Source: CAYLLT01 sp964384465
Lineage (GTDB): Bacteria; Planctomycetota; Phycisphaerae; UBA1845; PWPN01
Direction: 5' to 3'
Length of the DNA stretch: 64,000 nt
Assembly: GCA_964384465.1 (NCBI GenBank)
Contig: CAYLLT010000005.1
Span: 1 to 64,000 of the forward strand
In this document: positions 1 through 9,100 of the stretch, piece after piece
Position numbering within the stretch: the stretch's first letter is position 1
Layout: the number at the start of each line of letters is the position of its first letter
The notes under the pieces: model-generated
The model's database searches: none
Told to the model about the DNA's origin: nothing
What the model saw: only the letters and a program-made list of their open reading frames with translations
Position numbers and translations under genes: made by a program

Positions 1-125
1 AGCGCAGTCTACAACGCGGCACACCGTTGGGAACCGCAACCTGGGTGCAACGGATGGCGACGCGCCTGGGTCTCGAATCGACGCTGCGCCCCCGTGGTCG
101 ACCGCGAAAGGACGAAAATAAGTAG
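1..125 (+). mobile_element. C-terminal end of a REP-associated tyrosine transposase (RAYT), cut by the window edge
   Basis: Frame 3 is open from the window start to a TAG at 123-125. It reads RSLQRGTPLGTATW, then VQRMATRLGLESTLR, PRGRPRKDENK. The block LGLESTLRPRGRPRK is the typical tail of Y1-type (IS200-like) transposases of the RAYT group, which act on REP-like hairpins. The catalytic HUH motif and tyrosine lie upstream of the window, so activity cannot be judged. The stop codon is embedded in the terminal repeat that follows, as is common for these elements. The fragment has no start codon here because the gene begins outside the window. Confidence 0.75.
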
Positions 126-150
126 AATGTCCCCTTTAATTCCCCGTTCA
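118..150 (+). repeat. REP-like end next to the RAYT gene (left copy)
   Basis: The sequence AGTAGAATGTCCCC, then TTTAATTCCCCGTTC, overlaps the RAYT stop codon. An inverted copy lies at 1274-1306. Such elements are the usual substrates of RAYT transposases; that assignment is by analogy. Confidence 0.7.
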
Positions 151-368
151 CCGTGAGAATGCATCGGGGCGCGGCCTGCGTCGTTGGGGCGTTTTCAGAG
201 ACTTCTGAACTTGGCGGCGCCTCAGTATTGTTTTGGAACGGAAAACGAACGGAAAACGGGGATCATCCCCGTTCTGATCCCCCGCACCACCTGAGCCCCG
301 CACGATTCGCTCGAGGGATTTGAGCGGACTCACCGACCTCTCCGCTAGGGGCGAGGGGAACCGCCTCG

Positions 369-1115
369 TCAGTCTTGACCTGCGGAGACCGAGTAGTCGT
401 CGAAAAACGCCGCATACTTGCCCCAGTCCTGAGGATTGTCCCGATCCCGCAAGCCATCCATCTGCAGGGCCATTGCAATCAACTCGGTCGATTGAAGCGG
501 CCCAGGACGCATGGGCGCCGTCACGAGCTCGGTGCCATTCGCGATGTACGTCGTCGTGAAGGCATTGAAATCGAGCCGAAGCTCAAGGTCCGCGTACGTT
601 CCCATCGCGTATGGAGCGGTCGCGAGCGTGGTGCGGCCGTCGAAGGCCGTCGCATAGATGACGCCATCGCTCGCGACGCTCAAAGAGCCCAGATTCTCTC
701 CCGCAACGGTCGCCGTATAGAAGACGGCACTCATGCCGTCCCCGGGCCCGCGTGTAATCAGTGGGCCTGTCAGTTTCGCGCTAACCCGCAAGTGGACGAC
801 GGGAGTGCCTTGAAGAACAGGGTCATAGTTCAGAAATCGCCCGCAGGTCGCCTTCCACACGAGCCCGTTGCTGTGGACCAGCTTGTCGCCTAGGATCTTG
901 GCGCACTTCTGCCCATGGTTCGCGCCCGTATCCGAAACATAGATCGCGTCTCTCGCTAAGACCGTGACCCAGCCATCTTGGCCGTCGAGCAGCTGGTTCG
1001 GCGTGTAGGCGCTGCCCTCGAATCCGGTCGAGATGAGGACGTCCGCGATCGCGACCGCCGCAAAACCGACGACTAGCCCAGAGACCACCAAGGTCTTGGC
1101 CGATCGAATACGCAT
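369..1115 (-). CDS. Secreted protein related to the PEP-CTERM protein at 49087, but without the sorting tail
   Basis: The protein is about 248 aa. The start at 1115 is chosen because GGAGGT lies seven bases upstream; a longer reading to 1244 has no such site. It has an N-terminal signal peptide (MRIRSAKTLVVSGLVVGFAA, cleavage near ADV), then TGFEGSAYTPNQLLDGQDGW. This resembles DFNNPTYSNGSLVAQDGW at the mature N-terminus of the PEP-CTERM protein at 49087-49830. The rest looks like a concanavalin/LamG-type beta sandwich and ends ...FFDDYSVSAGQD. No PEP motif, hydrophobic helix or basic tail follows, so it is either truncated or simply secreted. It sits alone between inverted REP-like repeats. 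Function unknown. Confidence 0.7.
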   Translation of the reverse strand: MRIRSAKTLVVSGLVVGFAAVAIADVLISTGFEGSAYTPNQLLDGQDGWVTVLARDAIYVSDTGANHGQKCAKILGDKLVHSNGLVWKATCGRFLNYDPVLQGTPVVHLRVSAKLTGPLITRGPGDGMSAVFYTATVAGENLGSLSVASDGVIYATAFDGRTTLATAPYAMGTYADLELRLDFNAFTTTYIANGTELVTAPMRPGPLQSTELIAMALQMDGLRDRDNPQDWGKYAAFFDDYSVSAGQD

Positions 1116-1273
1116 ATTCACTACCTCCAAAAATGCCCGCGAAGCGGCGGTTCCAGGCCCGGCGGTTCGGGAACCCCCGCCACCCGTCCGGGGGCCGCTA
1201 CCGCTGATACGGGGCATTATCCGCAAGGGCCGGGGGCATGTCAAGCCCTTCCGGGGACCGGCACGGCTGATCC

Positions 1274-1306
1274 GGGGACGGGAATAAAGGGGGACATTCT
1301 ACTTTA
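1274..1306 (-). repeat. REP-like end, inverted copy
   Basis: The reverse complement reads TAAAGTAGAATGTCCCC, then CTTTATTCCCGTCCCC. It matches 118-150 with a few differences, so the secreted-protein gene at 369-1115 is framed by inverted copies. Confidence 0.7.
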
Positions 1307-1338
1307 TCGCTTGCCCCTGGGACATGGGACAGGAAAAC

Positions 1339-1369
1339 GGGGGGAACTGATAGGGACAGTCACCTATTA
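1339..1369 (-). repeat. Second REP-like end of a different family
   Basis: GGGGGGAACTGATAGGGACA followed by GTCACCTATTA has the same layout as the 1274-1306 element (G-run, spacer, GGGACA, short AT-rich end) but a different core. It is probably the end of another RAYT family. Nothing else was seen between 1307 and 1452 except a GCGGGCAATGCCCGC hairpin at 1426-1440, just past carB, which has no T-run. Confidence 0.4.
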
Positions 1370-1452
1370 GTTAGCCTCTAAATTCAGTTACCAGTCATTC
1401 TGATCCTTGGTCTTATTATTGGGTTGCGGGCAATGCCCGCGCTGTGGTTGCA

Positions 1453-4400
1453 TTAAAAATCCGCATGGTATTCCTGGATCGACCGCACCGACCACTCCCC
1501 CTCGCGCAGCGCGCGGATCGCCTGAACGGCTGACCGCGCCCCGGTGATCGTGGTGATCAGCGGAACGTTGTGCATAACCGCCGCTGAGCGGATCCGCCCC
1601 TCGACGCTGGAGCTGCCCCAGTAGATCGGCGTGTTGATCAGCAGATCGACCTGCCCGCGGTTAATCAGATCGATCAGATACGGGCCCTCCGGGTCCTGCT
1701 TCTTTGAAACAAGGTCCGCTGCGATGCCCGCCGCCTCCAGCGTGTCGCGCGTCCGCAGCGTCGAGATGATGCGAAAACCCATCTCGGCGAACTGCCGCGC
1801 GATCGGCACCACCAGCGCCTTGTCGTGATCGTTCACGCTGATCAGCACCGTCCCGCCGGTGGGCAGCCCCACGCCCGTCGCCATCTGCGCCTTGGCGAAC
1901 GCCAGCGCGAACGTGCGGTCGATGCCCATCACCTCGCCCGTGCTGCGCATCTCCGGCCCGAGCACGCAATCCACCTCCGGAAACTTGTTGAACGGGAACA
2001 CCGCTTCTTTGACCGAGATGTGCCGCGGCCACGGCGCGTCGCTCAACCCATGTGCTCGCATCACGTCGTCCAGCGACTTGCCGAGCATCACTTCCGTCGC
2101 CAGCTTCGCCCACGGCACGCCCGTCGCCTTGCTCACGAACGGCACCGTGCGCGACGCCCGCGGGTTCACCTCGATCAGGTAGATCAGATCATCCTTGACC
2201 GCGTACTGCACGTTCATCAGGCCGCTGACGCGAAGCCGCCGGGCGATCAGCTCCGTCTGCCGCTTGATCTCGTCGATGATCGCCGGCGAAAGCGTGTACG
2301 GAGGCAACGCGCACGCGCTGTCGCCGCTGTGAATGCCCGCCTCCTCGATGTGCTCCATCAGCCCGCACACCACCGCACGCACGCCGTCGCTGACGCAGTC
2401 CACGTCCACCTCGACCGCCGAGCTGAGGAATTTATCAACCAGGATCGGATGTGCCTCATCCACCGTCGTGCTGCGATCCGTCGCGTCCATCGCCTTTCGC
2501 ATGTAGCGGACAAGGTCCTCCTCCAGGTGGCACTTCTCCATAGCCCGCCCGCCAAGCACGTAAGACGGCCGCACCAGCACCGGGTAGCCGAGTTTCCGGG
2601 CGATCTCCACCGCGCCATTGAGATCGTACGCAATCCCCGCCTCCGGCTGCCGCAGCCCCAGCTCGCGAACGATCTTCTGAAACTCGTTGCGATCTTCCGC
2701 CAGGTGAATGCTCTCCGGCGAAGTCCCGAGAATCGGCACGCCCGCGTCTTTCAACCCCTGCGCCAGATTCAGCGGCGTCTGCCCGCCGAACTGTACGACG
2801 ACCCCTGTCAGTAGCGACTGCCCCCCGTGGCGGTTGTTTCCTCCGAGCGGAGCGCCATTCAACCTTTCGCAAATGTTCAGCACATCCTCATGCGTCAGCG
2901 GCTCAAAAAAGAGCAGATCGCTGGTATCGTAATCCGTACTCACCGTCTCCGGGTTTGAGTTAATCATCACCGTCTCGAAACCCATCGCCCGCGCCTGCAT
3001 CACCGCGTGCACGCAGCAATAATCGAACTCTATCCCTTGCCCGATCCGGTTCGGCCCGCCGCCCAGAATGATCACCTTGGGCTTGTCGCTCACGCGGATT
3101 TCATCGTCCACCTCGAGGATCGGCAGGTCGTGACGCTCGCCGGTCACGGTGGAGATCGATTCGTTATCGTCATCGGTAATGCGGACAGCAGGGGTCTCAC
3201 AAGTCGAGTAGTAATATGGCGTGACCGCCTCAAACTCCGCCGCACACGTATCCACCAGCTTGTATACCGGCTTGACGCCCAGCCATTCCCGCAGCCAGCG
3301 CACGTCAACCGGCTGACACCCCCACGCCTTGGCGATCTGCACGTCGGAATACCCCCACTGCTTCGCTTTCAAGAGAATGTCACGCAGCTTCACATCCTGC
3401 CGCGTCGCGGTGGCGGAGGTATCGATCGACAGCTCCGGATCGTGTACACCGAGCGCCTTGGCGAGTTGATTCGCCGTACGGATGTTGTGCGTATTCAATC
3501 CCAGCGGATCGCCCGGCTCCGGAGCGGCCGCAATCAATTCGTCCTCAAACTCCACCAGTTCCTTCATATTCTCCAGGAACCACGGATCGATCTTGGTGAG
3601 TTCGTGCACCTGCTCGACCGTCCAGCCCATCTTGAACGCATAGCGGATGTAATAAGGCCGCCCCTGACACGGCTTCTCGAGCTTGTCGCGCAGCACATCC
3701 AGCGGGATCGGCCACTCGGTCGCGTGCTCCTCTTTCGTGTCGGCAGGGGCTTCGCTCAAGTGACGGCTTTTGACGAAGCGGACGGGTGCATTGGCGTCCG
3801 GCGAGGCCGCACGGTCTGAAGCCCGCGGCTCTTTTGTGGCACGGGCATCCTGCCCGTGTTTCACGGCCTGGAAGGCCGTGCCACGCACTGAGGCCAGCCA
3901 CAGGTCATTCGCATCCAGCCCCAGCCCGAACCGTTTGATCTCCATCGAGCGGATGCCCTTCTGGAGCGCCTCCTTGAACGTCCGCCCGATGGACATCGCC
4001 TCGCCCACGCTCTTCATCTGCGTGGTCAGCGTCTCGTTGGCTTCCGGAAACTTCTCGAACGTCCACCGCGGGATCTTCACCACGCAGTAATCGATGGTCG
4101 GCTCGAAGCTCGCCGGCGTCTTTCGAGTGATATCGTTGGGGATCTCATCCAGCGTGTACCCGATCGCCAGCTTCGCGGCGATCTTGGCGATCGGGTACCC
4201 CGTCGCCTTGCTGGCCAGCGCCGAGCTGCGCGACACGCGCGGGTTCATCTCGATCACCACCATCCGGCCCGTTTGCGGGTGTACCGCGAACTGAATATTC
4301 GATCCGCCGGTATCCACGCCGATCTCGCGGATGATCCGGATGGCCGCATCGCGCATGCGCTGGTATTCTTTGTCGGTCAGCGTCTGTGCCGGAGCGACCG

Positions 4401-5160
4401 TGATCGAGTCGCCGGTGTGCACGCCCATCGGATCGAAGTTCTCGATCGAGCAGATGATGACCACGTTGTCCGCCCGGTCGCGCATCACCTCCAGCTCGTA
4501 CTCCTTCCATCCAGCGCAGCTTTCTTCGATGAGAATCTCGCTGACCCGCGAGTATTCCAGGCCGCGCTTGGCGATCGTCTCGAACTCCTGCGGCGTCGTG
4601 GCAAATCCGCCGCCCGTCCCGCCCAGCGTATACGCCGGCCGGATCACGCACGGCAGGCCGATGTCCTTCACGATCCGCTCCGCCTCTTCCCACGAATGGG
4701 CGACGCCCGACCGCGGCAGGTCCAGCCCGATCCGCAGCATCGCATTCTTGAACTCCGTGCGGTCTTCCGCCTTGTGAATCGCCGTCTCGCTGGCCCCGAT
4801 GAGCTGCACGCCGTGCTTCTTCAGCACGCCCGCTTCCGCCGCCTCCATCGCGCAGTTCAGCCCCGTCTGCCCCCCCAGCGTTGGCAGCAGCGCGTCCACC
4901 GGCGTGCCCAGCTCGCGCTCGCGGGCCAGGATTTTGTCGATGCACTCCGGCGTAATCGGCTCGATATACGTCCGGTCTGCCATCTCCGGATCGGTCATGA
5001 TCGTGGCCGGGTTGCTGTTGAGCAGCACGACCTGAATCCCCTCCTCGCGGAGGGCCTTGCAAGCCTGCGTCCCCGAATAGTCGAACTCGCACCCCTGCCC
5101 GATCACGATCGGACCGGAGCTGATGATCATCACCCTTTTCAAATCGTCGCGCTTCGGCAT
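1453..5160 (-). CDS. carB: Carbamoyl-phosphate synthase large subunit, with an in-frame repeat insertion
   Basis: CarB makes carbamoyl phosphate from bicarbonate, ATP and ammonia from CarA, feeding pyrimidine and arginine synthesis. The protein is 1235 aa against about 1070 usually. It has a first ATP-grasp unit (1-400, from MPKRDDLKRVMIISSGPIVI), an oligomerisation region (about 470-640), a second ATP-grasp unit (from VIILGGGPNRIGQGIEFDYC, about 655-1070) and a C-terminal MGS allosteric domain ending HADF. The extra length lies partly at 415-470, between the first ATP-grasp unit and the oligomerisation domain. There, residues about 423-447 are encoded by a dispersed palindromic repeat (3816-3885). 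Both synthetase halves look intact, so the enzyme is probably functional, with the insert in a surface loop. carA is not in the window. The gene is divergent from rplU; AGGAAG precedes the ATG. Confidence 0.97.
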   Translation of the reverse strand: MPKRDDLKRVMIISSGPIVIGQGCEFDYSGTQACKALREEGIQVVLLNSNPATIMTDPEMADRTYIEPITPECIDKILARERELGTPVDALLPTLGGQTGLNCAMEAAEAGVLKKHGVQLIGASETAIHKAEDRTEFKNAMLRIGLDLPRSGVAHSWEEAERIVKDIGLPCVIRPAYTLGGTGGGFATTPQEFETIAKRGLEYSRVSEILIEESCAGWKEYELEVMRDRADNVVIICSIENFDPMGVHTGDSITVAPAQTLTDKEYQRMRDAAIRIIREIGVDTGGSNIQFAVHPQTGRMVVIEMNPRVSRSSALASKATGYPIAKIAAKLAIGYTLDEIPNDITRKTPASFEPTIDYCVVKIPRWTFEKFPEANETLTTQMKSVGEAMSIGRTFKEALQKGIRSMEIKRFGLGLDANDLWLASVRGTAFQAVKHGQDARATKEPRASDRAASPDANAPVRFVKSRHLSEAPADTKEEHATEWPIPLDVLRDKLEKPCQGRPYYIRYAFKMGWTVEQVHELTKIDPWFLENMKELVEFEDELIAAAPEPGDPLGLNTHNIRTANQLAKALGVHDPELSIDTSATATRQDVKLRDILLKAKQWGYSDVQIAKAWGCQPVDVRWLREWLGVKPVYKLVDTCAAEFEAVTPYYYSTCETPAVRITDDDNESISTVTGERHDLPILEVDDEIRVSDKPKVIILGGGPNRIGQGIEFDYCCVHAVMQARAMGFETVMINSNPETVSTDYDTSDLLFFEPLTHEDVLNICERLNGAPLGGNNRHGGQSLLTGVVVQFGGQTPLNLAQGLKDAGVPILGTSPESIHLAEDRNEFQKIVRELGLRQPEAGIAYDLNGAVEIARKLGYPVLVRPSYVLGGRAMEKCHLEEDLVRYMRKAMDATDRSTTVDEAHPILVDKFLSSAVEVDVDCVSDGVRAVVCGLMEHIEEAGIHSGDSACALPPYTLSPAIIDEIKRQTELIARRLRVSGLMNVQYAVKDDLIYLIEVNPRASRTVPFVSKATGVPWAKLATEVMLGKSLDDVMRAHGLSDAPWPRHISVKEAVFPFNKFPEVDCVLGPEMRSTGEVMGIDRTFALAFAKAQMATGVGLPTGGTVLISVNDHDKALVVPIARQFAEMGFRIISTLRTRDTLEAAGIAADLVSKKQDPEGPYLIDLINRGQVDLLINTPIYWGSSSVEGRIRSAAVMHNVPLITTITGARSAVQAIRALREGEWSVRSIQEYHADF
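3816..3885 (-). repeat. Dispersed double-hairpin repeat inside carB
   Basis: Two perfect palindromes, CACGGGCATCCTGCCCGTG (3840-3858) and CACGGCCTGGAAGGCCGTG (3862-3880), are joined to CTGAAGCCCGCGGCTCTTT (3816-3834). Read with carB, the unit encodes GTAFQAVKHGQDARATKEPR. The last 19 bp recur exactly, inverted, in mqnE at 29543-29561. Confidence 0.85.
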
Positions 5161-5177
5161 CCACTCTTCCTGCGATC

Positions 5178-5206
5178 TTGACCCGCGTCGGATTGGTTAG
5201 GATAAT
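5178..5206 (+). promoter_or_regulatory. Predicted sigma-70 promoter of rplU
   Basis: TTGACC (5178-5183), 17 bp spacer, GATAAT (5201-5206), about 40 bp before the rplU start and between the divergent carB and rplU. Confidence 0.6.
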
Positions 5207-5248
5207 ACCGGCTCTGATTGATGGTGACGAATGTTGAGGAGATAAACG

Positions 5249-5563
5249 TTGTACGCAATATTCGAAGACAGCGGCCGGCAGTATAAGGTCTCCACGGGCG
5301 ACAAGATTTACGTCGATCTCCGCGAGGTGCCCGAAGGGCAGGAATCGATCGAGTTCGACCGCGTGCTGGCCCTCGGCGGGGGCACCGACGCCCGCTTCGG
5401 GCAGCCGCTCGTTGAGGGGGCCAAGGTGGTCGGCCGCCTCGAAGGCGAGGTCAAGGGGCCGAAGGTGGTGGGCGTTAAATTCCGCCGCCGAAAGAACTAC
5501 CGGCGGACCTTCGGCCATCGCCAGAACTACTTGCAGGTCACCATCAGCGAGATCGTCGGCTGA
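5249..5563 (+). CDS. rplU: 50S ribosomal protein L21
   Basis: This is a 104-aa protein that binds 23S rRNA in the large subunit. It starts MYAIFEDSGRQYKVSTGDKI and ends with the conserved basic block KFRRRKNYRRTFGHRQ. The start is TTG at 5249: the only in-frame upstream ATG (5231) runs into a stop, and GAGGAGA lies just before the TTG. In most bacteria rpmA (L27) follows immediately; here a terminator and moaC follow instead, and L27 is not in the window. Length is normal. Confidence 0.96.
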   Translation: MYAIFEDSGRQYKVSTGDKIYVDLREVPEGQESIEFDRVLALGGGTDARFGQPLVEGAKVVGRLEGEVKGPKVVGVKFRRRKNYRRTFGHRQNYLQVTISEIVG

Positions 5564-5593
5564 CCGCTCGCGTTCCGCACGCACGACATTTAG

Positions 5594-5620
5594 CCCCGGG
5601 CATGCCCGGGGTTATTTTTT
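5594..5620 (+). terminator. Rho-independent terminator after rplU
   Basis: Stem CCCCGGGC/GCCCGGGG (5594-5611) is followed by TTATTTTTT. It separates rplU from moaC, so the two are probably not one transcript. Confidence 0.75.
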
Positions 5621-5634
5621 CGGGATGGCGCCAC

Positions 5635-6168
5635 ATGGCCGGCAAGCGTAAACGTACGCTCTCACATCTGGATGCCAGCGGCGCCGCTCGCATGGTTGAT
5701 GTGGGCAAGAAGCCCGCGACGCGCCGCGAGGCCGTCGCCACCGCCCGCGTCCGCGTCGGCAAAGACGCTCTTCGGCAAATCACCAGCGGTGGCGTGGCCA
5801 AAGGCGACGTGTTCGCCGTCGCACGCATCGCCGGCATCGCCGCCGCCAAGCGCACTGCCGAACTCATCCCCCTGTGTCACCCGCTGCCTATCGAGGCGGT
5901 GGAAGTCGATATCGAACCGCAGCCGCCCGATACGGTGCTGATCACCGCCCGCGTCCGCATCACCGCCAGAACCGGCGTGGAAATGGAAGCACTGACCGCC
6001 GCGAGCGTCGCCGCCCTCAGCGTCTACGACATGTGCAAGTCAATAACGAAGGACATCCAGATCGGCCCGATCCAGCTCGAAAGCAAGACCGGCGGCAAGT
6101 CCGGCACCTACCACAGAGCCCGAAGCGCAAGCGCCGGGTCTCAAACGGTAAAAACCCGCTCGCGCTGA
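5635..6168 (+). CDS. moaC: Cyclic pyranopterin monophosphate synthase MoaC, with a repeat-derived tail
   Basis: MoaC converts the MoaA product to cyclic pyranopterin monophosphate in molybdenum cofactor synthesis. The family core is clear: ARMVDVGKKPATRREA, GDVFAVARIAGIAAAKRT, LIPLCHPLPIEAVEVDI, EALTAASVAALSVYDMCK and KDIQIGPIQLESKTGGKSG. The start at 5635 is preferred; a start at 5602 would lie inside the rplU terminator. MoaC proteins normally end a few residues after GGKSG. Here about 17 more residues (HRARSASAGSQTVKTRSR) are encoded by a dispersed repeat at 6112-6141 that supplied a new stop codon. No other moa gene is nearby. Confidence 0.95.
   Translation: MAGKRKRTLSHLDASGAARMVDVGKKPATRREAVATARVRVGKDALRQITSGGVAKGDVFAVARIAGIAAAKRTAELIPLCHPLPIEAVEVDIEPQPPDTVLITARVRITARTGVEMEALTAASVAALSVYDMCKSITKDIQIGPIQLESKTGGKSGTYHRARSASAGSQTVKTRSR
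6112..6141 (+). repeat. Dispersed repeat at the 3' end of moaC
   Basis: CACAGAGCCCGAAGCGCAAG, then CGCCGGGTCT. It matches CACAGAGCCGCGAGCGCAAG, then CGACCGGTCT at 16880-16909 with few changes. Confidence 0.7.
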
Positions 6169-6181
6169 AAACTCTGACGCC

Positions 6182-9100
6182 TCAATTCGTCACTTCCACC
6201 GTGTCTCGCAGGCCGCTGCTCCAGATCGGTAATCCACCGCTGGTCAAGGTGGTTGCCTCCACCAGCCAGTACTGCGTCACCACGCCGTTGACCGTTTCAA
6301 TGAGGAACCACTTCGCATCCGTCGCGATCGTGCCCATCGTCTGCGTCGCCCCCCCGTCATTGATCCCGACGTACCATGACGTGCCCGGCGACTCATCCCA
6401 CCGCACCACCGTCGCCGCCGCCGTATCCGTCAGCGTTACGAACGACGCCGCCCGCGCCGAGCTGTCCGGCTCCGGCGCATGCGGCGCCAGCACGCTGCTG
6501 AAATGCAGCGACGCCCCCGCCGACAGCGTGACGCTCTTCTGATACCACAGCCGCTGCTTCATGTTGTTCAGCACCGTCTGCGGCGTGCGGAACTGCGTAT
6601 CATCCCAGGTCACATCATCGACCTGAAGCTCCGCCTGTGCATCCGGCAGGAACAGCACCAGCAGGTCCCACGGATGATTCTCCCACTGCATCAGGTAGTA
6701 CTCGCCCCACACCGGCGACACCGGCACCGTCACCAGGCACGTGTTCAGCCAGTTGTCGCCGGACGCACCGTAGGTCGCCACCGTCTGCCACGCCGGCCCG
6801 ATCTGCGCCGTCATCGACGAGTTGGCGGTCAGCGTATCGTGCACCCACAGAAAAGAGTTCTTCACGAAGAAGACCCGCCGGTCCAGCGCCGCCGGGGCGA
6901 ACATGTAGCCGTCCACGTGCACCTGCGCATACGTGGCCAGTTGCCCATCGGCCATCACCGGCACCGTAGTGGCCATCTCCGGCCGGCCCACGCTGCTGAA
7001 CCGCCCGTCGCCGGTCGTCGCCCGCACCTGGAACGCGTTGTGGAACCGGTGTTCCCCGGCGAAATACGGCTCATTCGACAGCAGCAGGCTGCCGCTCGCG
7101 GTCATGCAGTTGATCGCCGCCGTATCGATGTGATCGTGCCCCAGTTCCGGCGCCAGCTCGACCAGCGCGTACATGTCTTCAACCGCTCCCCCGCTCCGCA
7201 GCACCAGCTTGTCCGGCATGGTATCGGTGAGCATCACGCCGGGATAACCCGTCTGCTGGCGCTCCTCGCCGTTCACCCAGCGGACGGTGTGCCGCGTACT
7301 CAGCGTGCTGCCTCCGGTCGGCTGCACTTCAGCGACCGAGTCGTCCGCCGTCAGGTACGCCGCCATCAGGTCGGTCATCATGGTCAGCCGGATATTGCCC
7401 CACTGATCCATGTTGGCGGTGCGATCCGTCGTCCATTCAAACAACCGATGCGCTGTCCACTTGAAGCGGCCATCGCGGTACACCGTGGCCCACTTCTCCA
7501 TGAGCGCGATCCACTTGCCGGGTCCGGTATTGGCCCCGCTGGTCTCGCCGTATTCGGGCATGATGCCGATGGGCGTGGCCTGCTGGTAATAGCGTTCGAC
7601 GAGCGCCCGCACCTGGGCATCGAGGTACACGGCGTCCTCTCCCGTGGCGGTGATCCAGGCATCCAGGAACGTCCACCACCAGCCGGTGTAATTGATGCTG
7701 TTCTCGAAGGTATCGCGGGTGGCGAACCAGTCGTTCCAGATGGTCTGCCAGTACGCGCTGCGGGTCGGCTCGGCGGGGTCATTCGGATACAACAGCGACA
7801 ACATGCGGCGCGTCGTCCCCGTCGCCATGGCCCGCGAGAACGCACCCTTCTCCAGCTCGAGTCGCGATTCGAGCATGAACAGGTACTGCTTGACGAACGC
7901 GTGATCGTCCGCGGTCAGCGCCGGGCAGTCCTTGATCCACAGGTAGGCCTGGGCCGCGGGAAGGGCGGCATCGAAACGCACTTCGGCCGTCTTGCCCGAT
8001 CCGGTGGTGAAATACGCATTGCTTCCGCGCAGCAGCAGCATCGCCGTGGTGGCATAGTCCTCCTCGCCGAGCACGTGATAGAAGAACGCCTCGTACATGG
8101 CGTATTCCTGCTGGAAGGGGACATCCTCACCGGCGTGATCGCGTCCCCAGCTCCCGCGAACCAGGTAGAAATGCCGGATGAAGTCGTAGTAGTCGGCCCT
8201 GGTGATCGCCCGCGGCGGCGGCAGCGAAGGCGGATTCAGCCACCGGTCGGAAGTGATCGCGGGTATCTCGTTGAACCAGGTGCCTGACTCGATCCAGTAG
8301 CCCGCGTTTGCGCTGTTCACCTTGCCGTCGTTGGCCACGAAGTAAAAGAAATCCTGCCCGTTGTATCCCGCGTCCACCTGATAGGTGAGTTGATTGCTGT
8401 GATGCGCGAGCGTGTACGGCAGGTCTGCCGCGGTGATCACTCGGCCGGCATCGCTGATCGTCGCGTGCGTGGGCAGGACCACGATGATGAAGCTCAGCGT
8501 ATCGCCGTCCGCGTCGGTAGCGCCGAGCGCGAACGTACTGGCCGGATTGACCGGGATGACGAGGCCTCGCTCGATCCCCACGGGAGCGTGATTAACCCCC
8601 GGAGTACCGCCTCCGCCTCCGCCGCCGGAACCCCCGCCCGCCGTACCCCCGCCCGCCGTCGTGCCGCCCGCAGTACTCTCCTGCGCGGCAATCACGATCT
8701 CGCCGCAAGTGACGCCCGCACCCGCATCGCCGCCTGGGCACGCTTTCACCGTGTAGCTGCCAGCCTGCACAAACGTATGCTCGACGGACAGGCCCTTGCC
8801 CGTGATACCGTCCCCGAAGTTCCAATCCGGTTCGGCGGCCAGCGCTGCTCCATCCGGACCCGTGGCGGAAAAGTGGACGGTGAGCGGCGCTGGGCCCTCG
8901 AGCGGCGATGCGGTGATCGTTAATTCTCCAATTGGATTTGCGTTGGAGGTATCAACCTCAGACTGCTGTGGTTCAGGTGCGTTATCGGTCGTCCCGCTGC
9001 TTGTCGGATTGGAGGGCTGGTTGGCCGGCTCGTCGGGCGGCAGGTCGGACGGGTAATTCAGCACCTGCTCGCCGGTCCCCAGCGGGCTGAGCACCGGCGC

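Noticed and set aside
1825..2814. Long open frames antisense to carB (and similar antisense frames in most genes)
   Set aside because: High-GC shadows of the real gene: Arg/His-rich composition, no start signals, no domain.
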